DNA of 64,000 nucleotides from Dehalococcoidia bacterium (GTDB taxonomy: Bacteria > Chloroflexota > Dehalococcoidia > Tepidiformales > Tepidiformaceae), in assembly GCA_009841435.1 (NCBI GenBank), contig VXLW01000045.1, forward strand, positions 32,877 through 96,876, given 5' to 3'. Shown piece by piece: positions 1 to 8,269 of the stretch (the stretch's first letter is position 1; every line of letters starts with the position of its first letter). A program made the position numbers and the translations under genes. The notes under the pieces were generated by a model. It saw nothing but the letters and a program-made list of their open reading frames with translations, was not told the DNA's origin and did no database searches.

Positions 1-200
1 CTGTGGGGGTCTACCTGCGGCAGGTTCGAGAACAGGTCCGACCGCTTCAGGACGAACTGCACGTCCTCCCAGCGCGTCACGATCCAGGTGTCCGCCGATT
101 CGAGGTAGTACACCCCCTGCTCGCGCATCCGCTCGTACATCGGGTAGGGACACTCGATCACGTCGGCGTGGTAGGGATTGAGGTCGGCGGTTGCGGTCAT
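1..200 (-). CDS. Cytochrome P450, N-terminal fragment (runs off the left edge)
   Basis: The first 66 codons read on the minus strand give a typical soluble bacterial P450 N-terminus: a NPY...CPYPMYERMREQG segment followed by TWIVTRWEDVQFVLK and LFSN, matching the family pattern (P-x-P-Y-x-x-L-R, then W-x-V-T-R-x-x-D-V, then FS). The heme-binding Cys loop lies outside the window, so activity cannot be judged. The ATG overlaps the TGA of the upstream VOC gene as ATGA, so the two are probably translationally coupled and may act in one oxidative pathway. Substrate unknown. Confidence 0.8.
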   Translation of the reverse strand, partial: MTATADLNPYHADVIECPYPMYERMREQGVYYLESADTWIVTRWEDVQFVLKRSDLFSNLPQVDPH

Positions 201-574
201 GCGAATGCCTCGGTCAGCGAGAGCGTGTTCCCGTCCGGGTCCCGGAACCAGGCGATGCGGGGCCCGCCGGGCGCCTGCCAGAGGCCGCGGTCGTCCTGCT
301 CCATGCCCGGATACCGCTCGAACCGGACGCCCCGCTCACCGAGGGCGTCCACGGCGCCCTCGATGTCGGCCACCGACCAGCCCAGCACCGCGAACGGCTG
401 GGGGGTCAGCTCCTCGACCTTCGAGAGGCGCAGCGTGGTGCCGTGCGCATCGAAGACGGCGGCGAAGGGGTCCTCGGAGACCAGCGGAAGCCCCAGCGTC
501 TCCGCATAGAAGGCGCGCGCCTCGTCGAAGCGGGCGGTCCCCACGAGCACGGTCAGGTCACTCGATCCCAGCAC
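197..574 (-). CDS. VOC (glyoxalase/bleomycin-resistance) family protein
   Basis: A 125-aa protein, the usual length for a single VOC domain of two beta-alpha-beta-beta-beta modules. Visible family marks are the DEARAFYAETLGLPL opening (residues about 17-31) and the closing FRDPDGNTLSL signature, which in metal-dependent members carries the C-terminal ligand region. The start is a GTG preceded by AGGAG at 6 nt. It overlaps the downstream P450 start by ATGA. VOC proteins range from dioxygenases to isomerases and antibiotic-binding proteins; nothing here fixes the substrate. Confidence 0.85.
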   Translation of the reverse strand: MLGSSDLTVLVGTARFDEARAFYAETLGLPLVSEDPFAAVFDAHGTTLRLSKVEELTPQPFAVLGWSVADIEGAVDALGERGVRFERYPGMEQDDRGLWQAPGGPRIAWFRDPDGNTLSLTEAFA

Positions 575-633
575 AAGTCACTCCTGCTGCGGCTTGGTAG
601 CACGCCATCACAAACACCGTCAACGCGCCTCGG

Positions 634-668
634 CCACCAACCACCGACCACCGATCACCGACCACCGT
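634..668. repeat. Short degenerate tandem repeat, period about 7-8
   Basis: ACCACCGA-like units (one reading ATCACCGA) are repeated about four times between the VOC gene and the sdh promoter. No ORF or hairpin explains it. Confidence 0.4.
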
Positions 669-675
669 CCCACAA

Positions 676-704
676 TTGCCCGCTATTGGGGCCGACGGTA
701 GGAT
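676..704 (+). promoter_or_regulatory. Predicted promoter of the sdhCAB operon
   Basis: TTGCCC at 676-681 and TAGGAT at 699-704 are separated by exactly 17 nt, a sigma-70-type arrangement. A start near 711 would leave a leader of about 38 nt before the sdhC ATG. Inferred from sequence only. Confidence 0.5.
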
Positions 705-748
705 GCCGGAGGCCCTGTTTCGCAGGCCTGATACTTCCGAGGGTAACC

Positions 749-1549
749 ATGGCTCAGGCTGTCGCCGCGCCCCTCCGACGCGGATTTCTGACCACGCTCC
801 GGGAAGACCGGTGGTGGGTCGAACCGGCACTCGTTTTCGCCAGCATGTCGCTTTTCTTCGGCTGGCTCACAATCTCCATCTTCATGGACTTCGGCCCGAT
901 GGGGCACTACGAGGTTGAGGGCACCTACCTCCTCACGCCCGTCTTCGAACCCACCTGGCTCACCATGATCAACGCCGACTGGGAGGGCGCCTGGTACCTC
1001 TCCCCGGCCTTCATCATCCTCCTCGGACCGGTCGCCTTCCGCGCCACCTGCTACTACTACCGGCGCGCCTACTACCGCTCCTATTTCCTCAGCCCGCCCG
1101 CCTGTGCTGTCGGGGACGTGGGACCCACCTACAAAGGCGAGTCACGCTTCCCCCTGATCATTCAGAATTTGCACCGCTTCACGATGTACCTCGCGCTGTT
1201 GTGGGTGGTGCTTCTCTGGATCGGCGCCACGCGCAGCTTCTACGTTCCCGGCGAGGGCTGGGGTTTCGGAATCGGCTCGGCGCTCTTCGTGCTCACTGCC
1301 TTCTTTCTCATGATGTACACCTTCTCCTGCCACTCCCTGCGCCACTTCGTCGGTGGGGGACTGAACTGTTTTAGCTGCTCCCGCTGGACGCGCACCCGCA
1401 AGCGTGTCTGGGACTACGTCACCATCTGGAACGCCAACCACCGCTTCTGGGCCTGGTCGAGTCTCCTCATCATCGTCCTCGCCGACGTCTACATCCGGCT
1501 CGTGGCGAACGGGCACATGACCGACCCCAACACCTGGAGCCACTTCTAG
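749..1549 (+). CDS. sdhC: Succinate dehydrogenase membrane anchor (large single-subunit cytochrome b type)
   Basis: A 266-aa integral membrane protein directly upstream of sdhA and sdhB, so it is taken as the membrane anchor that passes electrons to quinone. Five hydrophobic segments are visible at about residues 27-46, 85-100, 144-163, 175-193 and 233-252. Histidines at or near helix ends (H142, H195, H199, H231) could ligate heme. The open frame extends upstream, but the ATG at 749 has a GAGG just before it and begins MAQAVAAPL; the upstream extension is shadow. No sdhD follows: sdhA begins 3 nt after the stop, so one polypeptide replaces the usual SdhC/SdhD pair, as in five-helix (type B-like) anchors. 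Confidence 0.85.
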   Translation: MAQAVAAPLRRGFLTTLREDRWWVEPALVFASMSLFFGWLTISIFMDFGPMGHYEVEGTYLLTPVFEPTWLTMINADWEGAWYLSPAFIILLGPVAFRATCYYYRRAYYRSYFLSPPACAVGDVGPTYKGESRFPLIIQNLHRFTMYLALLWVVLLWIGATRSFYVPGEGWGFGIGSALFVLTAFFLMMYTFSCHSLRHFVGGGLNCFSCSRWTRTRKRVWDYVTIWNANHRFWAWSSLLIIVLADVYIRLVANGHMTDPNTWSHF

Positions 1550-1552
1550 ACG

Positions 1553-3349
1553 ATGGTTGAGTACGAGCGCCACGACTACGACGTCATCGTCATCGGGGCC
1601 GGCGGGGCCGGCCTGCGCGCCGCCATTGAGGCGTCTGCCCGGGGCGCCCGCACCGCCCTCATCTGCAAGTCGCTCCTGGGTAAGGCCCACACGGTCATGG
1701 CCGAGGGCGGCATCGCCGCTGCACTCGGCAACGTCTGGCCCCAGGACAACTGGCGCGTGCACTTCCGCGACACCATGCGCGGCGGCAAGATGCTCAACAA
1801 CTGGCGCATGGCCCAACTCCACGCCCAGGAAGCCCCCGACCGCGTGAACGAGCTCGAGGAGTGGGGCGCCCTCTTCGACCGCACCGACGACGGACGCATC
1901 CTCCAGCGCGACTTCGGCGGCCATCGCTATGCCCGCCTCGCCCACGTCGGCGACCGCACGGGCCTCGAGCTCATCCGTACGCTCCAGCAGCACGCCGTTC
2001 ACAACGGCATCGACGTGTTCATGGAGTGCACCGTCTCCCGCCTGCTGAAGGACGGCGACCGTGTCTCCGGCGCCGTCGCCTACTGGCGCGAGAGCGGCAA
2101 CCTCCTCGTCTTCAACGCGAAGTCCACCGTCCTCGCCACCGGCGGCACGGGCAAGGCCTTCGCCGTCACCTCGAACTCCTGGGAGTACACCGGCGACGGC
2201 CATGCCCTCGCCTACTGGGCCGGAGCCGAGCTCATCGACATGGAGTGCGTCCAGTTCCACCCTACCGGGATGGTCTGGCCCCCCAGCGTGCGCGGCATCC
2301 TCGTCACCGAGGGCGTCCGCGGCGACGGCGGCACGCTGCGCAACAGCGACAGCGAGCGCTTCATGTTCAACTACATTCCCGACTTCTTCGCCGCTGAGAC
2401 CGCGGACACGATCGAGGAAGCCGACGCCTGGTACGAGGACAAGGTCAACAACCGCCGCACCCCCGACCTCCTCCCCCGCGACGAGGTGGCCCGCGCCATC
2501 AACTCCGAGGTGAAGGCCGGCCGCGGTAGCCCCCACGGCGGTGTCTTCCTCGATATCGCCTCGCGGCGCTCTACCGAGTACATCCGCCGCCGCCTGCCGA
2601 GCATGTACCACCAGTTCAAGCAGCTCGCCGACGTCGACATCACCGCCCAGCCGATGGAAGTCGGCCCCACGATGCACTACATCATGGGCGGTATCCGCGT
2701 CGACGCCGACACCGCCGCCACGACCGTCCCGGGGCTCTACGCCGCGGGCGAGTGCGCCGGCGGCATGCACGGCGCCAACCGCCTCGGCGGCAACTCCCTC
2801 TCCGACCTCGTGGTGTTCGGACGCCGCGCCGGTCTCGGCGCCGCCGAGGACGCCGCCGCCCAGACATCCGCCCCCGAGGCCGACGATGCGCAGGTGGAGG
2901 AGATCGTCGCGGACATGCGCGCCCCCTTCGAGCGCGACGGCGCCGAGGGGCCGTACGACATCCAGCGCGACCTGCAGGAGACGATGCATAACCTCGTCGG
3001 CATCATCCGCACCGAGTCGGAGCTGCTCGAGGCGCGTGAGCGCATCGACGGCTTCAAGGGCCGCGCCGCCAACGTCGGCGTCTACGGGCACCAGCAGTAC
3101 AACCCCGGCTGGCACCTGGCTATGGACCTGCAGGCCCTCCTGACCGTCTCCGAGGCCACGGCCCGCGCCGCCAACGTCCGCCAGGAGAGCCGTGGCGGCC
3201 ATACCCGCGACGACTACCCCGGGCCGAACGATGCCGAGTGGGGCACGAAGAACGTCGTCATCCGCCAGGGCGCGGACGGGGAGATGGAGGTCACCACCTC
3301 GCCCCTTCCCGAGATGCCCGCCGACCTGCAGGAGCTGTTCGAGGAGTAA
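1553..3349 (+). CDS. sdhA: Succinate dehydrogenase flavoprotein subunit
   Basis: A 598-aa FAD subunit that oxidises succinate to fumarate on the cytoplasmic face of complex II. The dinucleotide fold GAGGAGLRAA is at residues 15-24. The covalent-FAD region KAHTVMAEGGIAAALGN follows at about 44-60, with the histidine that carries FAD. HPTG, MHYIMGGIRVD and GLYAAGECAGGMHGANRLGG are the substrate and FAD-binding signatures. The C-terminal ESRGGHTRDDYP motif is typical. Length is normal. It starts 3 nt after sdhC and is followed by sdhB after 3 nt, giving a tight CAB operon. Confidence 0.97.
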   Translation: MVEYERHDYDVIVIGAGGAGLRAAIEASARGARTALICKSLLGKAHTVMAEGGIAAALGNVWPQDNWRVHFRDTMRGGKMLNNWRMAQLHAQEAPDRVNELEEWGALFDRTDDGRILQRDFGGHRYARLAHVGDRTGLELIRTLQQHAVHNGIDVFMECTVSRLLKDGDRVSGAVAYWRESGNLLVFNAKSTVLATGGTGKAFAVTSNSWEYTGDGHALAYWAGAELIDMECVQFHPTGMVWPPSVRGILVTEGVRGDGGTLRNSDSERFMFNYIPDFFAAETADTIEEADAWYEDKVNNRRTPDLLPRDEVARAINSEVKAGRGSPHGGVFLDIASRRSTEYIRRRLPSMYHQFKQLADVDITAQPMEVGPTMHYIMGGIRVDADTAATTVPGLYAAGECAGGMHGANRLGGNSLSDLVVFGRRAGLGAAEDAAAQTSAPEADDAQVEEIVADMRAPFERDGAEGPYDIQRDLQETMHNLVGIIRTESELLEARERIDGFKGRAANVGVYGHQQYNPGWHLAMDLQALLTVSEATARAANVRQESRGGHTRDDYPGPNDAEWGTKNVVIRQGADGEMEVTTSPLPEMPADLQELFEE

Positions 3350-3352
3350 CCC

Positions 3353-4099
3353 ATGAGCGAAACAGCGAACATGCGCGTGTTCCGTGGCGATGCCGAGAGT
3401 GGCGACTGGCAGGACTACTCTGTCGAGATGGAGGAGGGCCAGGTCGTCCTCGACGTCATTCATCGCATCCAGGCCACGCAGGCCCCCGACCTCGCGGTCC
3501 GCTGGAACTGCAAGGCCGGCAAGTGCGGCTCCTGCAGCGCCGAGATCAACGGCGAACCCCGCCTCATGTGCATGACGCGCATGAACCTGTTCGAGCCCGG
3601 CGAGCAGATAACCGTCGCCCCCATGAAGACGTGGCCCCTCATCCGCGACCTCGTCACCGATGTTTCCTTCAACTACGAGGTTGCGAAGACCATCCCTGCC
3701 TTCAAGCCGCGCGCCCCCGAGGCCGACGGGACCTACCGGATGATGCAAGAGGACATCGAGCGCGGGCAGGAGTTCCGCAAGTGCATCGAGTGCTTCCTCT
3801 GCCAGAACGTCTGCCACGTCATCCGCGACCACCCGGAGAACAAGCCCGAGTTCGCCGGACCGCGCTTCTTCGTCCGCCTCGCCGAGCTCGAGATGCACCC
3901 CCTCGATACCGAGGACCGGCTCGAGCTGGCCCGCAAGGATGCGGGCGTCGGCTACTGCAACATCACCAAGTGCTGCACCGAGGTCTGTCCGGAAGAGATC
4001 CACATCACGGACAACGCCATCATCCCCCTGAAGGAGCGCGTCGCCGACCGCTACTTCGACCCCATCCGCTGGCTCGGCTCCAAGATCTTCGGCCGCTAG
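3353..4099 (+). CDS. sdhB: Succinate dehydrogenase iron-sulfur subunit
   Basis: A 248-aa protein relaying electrons from the flavin to the membrane quinone site. The N-terminal plant-type [2Fe-2S] ligands are C53, C58, C61 and C73. The C-terminal half has CIECFLCQNVC ([4Fe-4S]) and CNITKCCTEVCPEEI ([3Fe-4S]). All cluster cysteines are present. It is the last gene of the sdhCAB operon. No terminator hairpin is obvious before the convergent gene 34 nt away. Confidence 0.97.
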   Translation: MSETANMRVFRGDAESGDWQDYSVEMEEGQVVLDVIHRIQATQAPDLAVRWNCKAGKCGSCSAEINGEPRLMCMTRMNLFEPGEQITVAPMKTWPLIRDLVTDVSFNYEVAKTIPAFKPRAPEADGTYRMMQEDIERGQEFRKCIECFLCQNVCHVIRDHPENKPEFAGPRFFVRLAELEMHPLDTEDRLELARKDAGVGYCNITKCCTEVCPEEIHITDNAIIPLKERVADRYFDPIRWLGSKIFGR

Positions 4100-4133
4100 C
4101 CGGCGGCTCTCGCCATTCCCGTTTTCTGTTGCT

Positions 4134-4895
4134 CTAGGCCGGCTGTGGCTGGGGTAGCCGCTCGACCGCCTTCAGCGGGTCCCGGTCCGGGTGGACGAGG
4201 TAGCGAAGGCGCGGCAGCGTCATGTCGACCGTCGTCAGCGAGGCGGAGATGGGGTGGGCGCCGCTCGCGCCGGGCAGGTTCCACGCCTCCGCATCGAACG
4301 CCGTAAGCCGCGGAACGCCGCGCTGGGCCCGGTCGAAGGTGTAGTCCGGATCGACCTGGATCAGCAGCGTCTCCTCGCCGTCCCGTGCCACGCGCGCAAG
4401 GGCGAGCGTTGCCATGTACTGCACGTCCGCGCCCGTGATCGGCTGCGGGTCGACGAGCTCCCCCGCGAGGATCGTGGCGCCATCGAGCGTGACGCTCGTC
4501 GTCGCCCGCGCGTAGCTCGGATCGAGGTGCACATCGGCGAGGTCGACGGGAAAGCCCCAGCGCTCGCGCAGGACGCTTGTCGCCGATGCGGAGTCGCAGT
4601 AGCCGCGCACGAGCAGCCCTCGCGGACGCGCCCCCGCACGGCACCCGACCCGTACCGTCGCCAGCGTGAACGCCCCCACCTCGCTGTCCGGCGCGTGCGT
4701 CACGTTCACGAGCAGCGTCGGGGGGATGCTCGGGTGCAGGGCGGGTGGCAGGAGGGCCTGGCGGTCGCCGCCGAGCTCGTAGTGGAGCTGCAGGTGCTGC
4801 GCGCCCTTCAGCTCCCAGGGCTCGGTCTCGAGGCTGGTGAGGAGCGGAGCACTGTCGGCGATCGTGGAGAGGTCGCGCGTTCCCGTCAGTGGCAT
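4134..4895 (-). CDS. Acetoacetate decarboxylase-like protein lacking the catalytic lysine
   Basis: A 253-aa protein with the acetoacetate decarboxylase fold signature RERWGFPVDLADVHL at residues 110-124. In genuine decarboxylases this reads RE-x-x-x-(F/Y)-P-K-K, where the first Lys forms the Schiff base. Here V117-D118 replace K-K, so decarboxylation by the classic mechanism is unlikely. ADC-superfamily members without that lysine are known to do other chemistry (aldol, dehydratase) or are unassigned. The start overlaps the stop of the upstream LLM oxidoreductase (TGATG), so the two are coupled and probably share a pathway. Confidence 0.7.
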   Translation of the reverse strand: MPLTGTRDLSTIADSAPLLTSLETEPWELKGAQHLQLHYELGGDRQALLPPALHPSIPPTLLVNVTHAPDSEVGAFTLATVRVGCRAGARPRGLLVRGYCDSASATSVLRERWGFPVDLADVHLDPSYARATTSVTLDGATILAGELVDPQPITGADVQYMATLALARVARDGEETLLIQVDPDYTFDRAQRGVPRLTAFDAEAWNLPGASGAHPISASLTTVDMTLPRLRYLVHPDRDPLKAVERLPQPQPA

Positions 4896-6013
4896 CAGGC
4901 GCCGCCCGCCGCCGTCGCGCCGGCAGGCTCGGGCGTCTCGTCGCGCTGGAACTGCGGCATCACTTCCTTCGCGAATAGCCGCATCGATGCAAGCACGTCC
5001 TCCTGCGGGACCATCTCGTGGACGTTCAGCAGGAAGTTGATGCGGTCCACTCCCGCCTCTTCCCAGCGCGCCACCGCCTGCGCCACGCGGTGCGGGTCAC
5101 CGATCGTGAGCCCCTCGGGCACGCGACCCTCGGGTCCGCTCGTCGATTCCTGGCGCAGTTGGTAGAGCAGCCCGGGCGACAGGTACGAGGGCGTCGGGTA
5201 CGCCTGGCGCGTCGCCAGCGTCTGCTCCGAGAGGTAGTTGAACGTGCCCGCCATGCGCTGTCCTGTCGTGATCCCCTTCTCGTCGTCCTCGTGGCAGTAG
5301 AGGAAGCTGACCGTGTTCACCTGCTCGTTCACGAATTCGCCCACGGGGTCGCACGACTGGATGCGCTTGCGATAGCCGGCGATCTTCTGCGCCTGCTCCC
5401 CCACGCCCCCGAAGGAGAGGCCGAGGCTTCCGAGGCCGCGCGCCGCCGCATCGATCTCGGTGCCCACGCTCGTCACCGCCACCCACATCGGCGGATGCGG
5501 CTTCTGGTAGGGCTTCGGCAGGATGCTGCGCTCCGGCATCGAGAACGCCCGCCCCTGCCAGCTGAAGCGCTCCTGCGTCCACATCTTCGGGATGACGCGC
5601 ACGTACTCGTCCCACGTCTTCTTCGTCTCGTCCGGATTCGCGCCGAAGCCGCCGAGCTCGGTCCATGTCGCCGAGCGCCCGGTGCCGAACTCCAGCCGTC
5701 CCCCCGACACGAGATCGAGGACGGCCGCCCGCTCGGCCGAGCGGATCGGGTTGTTCAATTCGGGAACGCACGTCACGATGCCGTGCCCCACCCGGATCTG
5801 CTTGGTCTGCATCGCGATCGCCGTCAGGAAGATCTCCGGAGCCGAGCAGTGCGAGTACTCCTCCAGGAAGTGGTGCTCCACCGCCCACGCCTGGTCGAAC
5901 CCCAGCTCGTCCGCGAGCCGCGCCTGCTCCAGGCAGTTCTGGTAGACCGTGTACTCGGTCTCCGGGCCCCACGGACGTGGCACCGATATCTCGAAGAAGA
6001 CTCCGAACTTCAT
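4895..6013 (-). CDS. LLM-class flavin-dependent oxidoreductase (luciferase-like monooxygenase)
   Basis: A 372-aa TIM-barrel oxidoreductase. It opens MKFGVFFEISVPRPWG, contains LADELGFDQAWAVEHHF (residues about 33-49) and the RIRVGHGIVTCVPELNNP region that recurs in F420- or FMN-dependent bacterial luciferase relatives, then GRLEFGTGRSAT. It would oxidise an organic substrate with O2 and reduced flavin; the substrate is not readable. A GGGGGAG Shine-Dalgarno precedes the ATG. It heads a two-gene operon with the acetoacetate decarboxylase-like gene and is transcribed divergently from the HAD gene at 6131. Confidence 0.88.
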   Translation of the reverse strand: MKFGVFFEISVPRPWGPETEYTVYQNCLEQARLADELGFDQAWAVEHHFLEEYSHCSAPEIFLTAIAMQTKQIRVGHGIVTCVPELNNPIRSAERAAVLDLVSGGRLEFGTGRSATWTELGGFGANPDETKKTWDEYVRVIPKMWTQERFSWQGRAFSMPERSILPKPYQKPHPPMWVAVTSVGTEIDAAARGLGSLGLSFGGVGEQAQKIAGYRKRIQSCDPVGEFVNEQVNTVSFLYCHEDDEKGITTGQRMAGTFNYLSEQTLATRQAYPTPSYLSPGLLYQLRQESTSGPEGRVPEGLTIGDPHRVAQAVARWEEAGVDRINFLLNVHEMVPQEDVLASMRLFAKEVMPQFQRDETPEPAGATAAGGA

Positions 6014-6130
6014 ACGTAGCTCCCCCCGCAGACCCTGTGGTCGCGGGTCACCGGCAATCGTGGGCGTTTTCGCCGTTGTTGTCGAACCCTCGCGGACCAG
6101 CAGGTCGCGAACCGGCTATCCTCCCGCCCC

Positions 6131-6826
6131 ATGACCGGATTCGACGGCGTCCGTGCCCTCACGTTCGACCTGTTCGGCACGGTGCTCGACCTTGGCGGCA
6201 GCCTTGAGCCGCCACTTGGGCGCTGGTTCGCCGAACGCGGGATCGACGCCGATCCCGCGGAGTTCTGGGCGCAGTGGCGAGCCCGCCAGCGCATCGAGCA
6301 GTACCAGGACAACATCCTGCTGCTCGGCCACAGTGGCTACCTCGAAACCTGCCGCCGCGCCCTCCGCTACGTTCTCCGCCTCAACCGCATCGACTTCGAC
6401 GACGGCGCCGACGACGAGGTCATGGCCTTCTGGCAGAACCTGCACCCATACTCCGAGGTGCTCGATGCCCTCCAACGGCTCACGGAGCGCTACGACCTCG
6501 TCGCCCTCTCCAACGGCGAACCGCACTTCCTTGAGCACCTCGCCACGAACCGCATCGGCTGGGACTTCGACGCCATCATCTCCGTCGCCGAGGTCGGGGC
6601 GTTCAAGCCCCACCCCGGCGTCTACCGTCACGCCGCCATGAGGCTGGGACTGGAGCCGGCGGAATGTCTCATGGTCTCCGCCAACTCCTTCGATGTCCTC
6701 GGTGCCCGCGCCTGCGGCTTCCGCGCTGCCTTCGTCAACCGGCTGGACGCCCCCTACGAGGACTCGCCCCTCCAACCCGACCTCACCGTCCCCTCCTTCA
6801 CCGAGCTCGCCGATGCCCTCCTCTGA
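6131..6826 (+). CDS. HAD hydrolase, type II haloacid dehalogenase-like
   Basis: A 231-aa HAD enzyme. Motif I is LTFDLFGTVLD with nucleophile D13, motif II is SNG, motif III Lys is in GAFKPHPGVY, and motif IV is SANSFDVLGARACGF. The layout (SNG rather than phosphatase S/T-N, SAN-x-x-D) resembles L-2-haloacid dehalogenases more than phosphoglycolate phosphatases. No Shine-Dalgarno is seen; TATCCT at 6117-6122 sits 8 nt before the ATG, so the message may be leaderless. Confidence 0.85.
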   Translation: MTGFDGVRALTFDLFGTVLDLGGSLEPPLGRWFAERGIDADPAEFWAQWRARQRIEQYQDNILLLGHSGYLETCRRALRYVLRLNRIDFDDGADDEVMAFWQNLHPYSEVLDALQRLTERYDLVALSNGEPHFLEHLATNRIGWDFDAIISVAEVGAFKPHPGVYRHAAMRLGLEPAECLMVSANSFDVLGARACGFRAAFVNRLDAPYEDSPLQPDLTVPSFTELADALL

Positions 6827-6874
6827 TTCTCGCCGGGCTCGCGGTTCCCTTCCCCAGGGCGTACGGTGCGCGCC

Positions 6875-8206
6875 GTGAGCGTTCCCCTCCCCCTCGAAGG
6901 CGTGCGCGTCATCGACCTCACCGGCGTGTGGGCGGGGTCCTTCTCGACGGCCATCCTCGGCGACCTCGGCGCCGAAGTGCTCAAGGCCGAGAACCAGTAC
7001 GTTTGGCAGCCGCTCACGCGCGGGTCGCGTGCGCGCCCCAGTCGCGCCGAGGTGAAGGCCTACCCCAGCACGATCTGCTTTCCCAATAACGACCCTGGCG
7101 AACGCTCCTGGAACTACTGCTCCCTCTTCGTCGGCATGTTCCGCAACAAGCGCAGCTTCACCGTCGACCTGCGGCGGCCCGAGGGTCGCGAGATCCTCGG
7201 ACGCGTCATCGCACAGTCGGATGTGGTCATCGAGAACAGCCTCGCCGGCACGATGGAGAAGCTCGGCATCACCTACGAGTGGCTGCGTGAACAGCGCGAC
7301 GACATCATCTTCGTGCGCGCCTCCGGCTACGGCCTGAGCGGCGATTACGCCGATGCCCGCGTCCTCGGCATTCACCTCGAGAGCGTCATGGGGCACCAGA
7401 TGCTGCGCGGCTACGAAGGCGACGACCCGATCATCGGCGTCTTCGCCGCCGACTACGTGAGCGGCACCCAGATTGCGCTCTCCGTCCTTTTCGCCCTGTG
7501 GCATCGGAACAACACTGGCGAGGGGCAGCTCATCGAGCTGGCCCAGTCCGAAAACGCCGTCGCCATGTTCTCCCATGCGTACCTCGACTACTCCCTCACC
7601 GGCAACGTGCAGAGGGCCATCGGCAACCGATCGGTGTACGCCGCCGACGGTGTCGCCCCGTATGGCGTCTATCCCTGCCTCCCCGCCGACGGCGATGGCG
7701 AAGGCGACGATTGCTGGATTGCCCTCACCGTCACCACGGATGAGGAGTGGGAGGCCCTCCGAACCGTCATGGGCGACCCCGACTGGGCGGCGGACCCCGA
7801 GCTCGCAACCGGCAAGGGCCGTGCCGCCAGGCAGGACTTCCTCGACGAACACCTCGCCCGGTGGACGTCCGGCTTCGAGGACGAGGCGCTCTTCCACCGA
7901 CTGCAGGCGGCCGGCGTCCCCGCCGCCCCCGTCCTCCACTCCTGGCGCGTGCTCGATGACCCCCACGTGCGCGCTCACGGGCTCTATGAGCCCTGCGAGA
8001 TCGAGGACGACATCGGCGTGTACGTCTACCCCGGACCGCTCTATGCACTGCCCGCTTCCGAGGGCGGTATCCGCCGCCCTCCTGTCGCCCTGGGCCAGGA
8101 CAATGACTACGTCTATCGGGAGGTGCTGGGCGTTTCCGACGAGGAGTACGACCGCCTCGTCGCCGAGGGCCACATTGCCACCGAGTACGACCGGTCAGTC
8201 CGCTGA
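6875..8206 (+). CDS. CaiB/BaiF family (class III) CoA transferase
   Basis: About 443 aa. It opens PLEGVRVIDLTGVWAG, contains NKRSFTVDLRRPEGREIL and VVIENSLAGTMEKLG, and later ADYVSGTQIALSVLFALWHR and TGEGQLIELAQSE, all typical of formyl-CoA transferase relatives that move CoA between carboxylic acids. The usual catalytic-Asp region reads GIHLESVMGHQML, so Glu or His stands where many members have Asp. The start is ambiguous: GTG at 6866 has AGGG 8 nt upstream, while GTG at 6875 lies 7 nt after TACGGT (possible leaderless start) and gives the more usual N-terminus. Confidence 0.85.
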   Translation: MSVPLPLEGVRVIDLTGVWAGSFSTAILGDLGAEVLKAENQYVWQPLTRGSRARPSRAEVKAYPSTICFPNNDPGERSWNYCSLFVGMFRNKRSFTVDLRRPEGREILGRVIAQSDVVIENSLAGTMEKLGITYEWLREQRDDIIFVRASGYGLSGDYADARVLGIHLESVMGHQMLRGYEGDDPIIGVFAADYVSGTQIALSVLFALWHRNNTGEGQLIELAQSENAVAMFSHAYLDYSLTGNVQRAIGNRSVYAADGVAPYGVYPCLPADGDGEGDDCWIALTVTTDEEWEALRTVMGDPDWAADPELATGKGRAARQDFLDEHLARWTSGFEDEALFHRLQAAGVPAAPVLHSWRVLDDPHVRAHGLYEPCEIEDDIGVYVYPGPLYALPASEGGIRRPPVALGQDNDYVYREVLGVSDEEYDRLVAEGHIATEYDRSVR

Positions 8207-8269
8207 CCCTCGATCCGCGCGATCACATCCCGCCCGTATACTCCGCCGCCGCGGTGGAGGTGCCTGATC

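Noticed and set aside
1142..4003. A 953-aa open frame on the minus strand across sdhA and sdhB
   Set aside because: It is antisense to two unmistakable genes; G/C-biased third positions leave the antisense frame stop-free. The translation is low-complexity Val/Gly/Ala/Glu with no motif.
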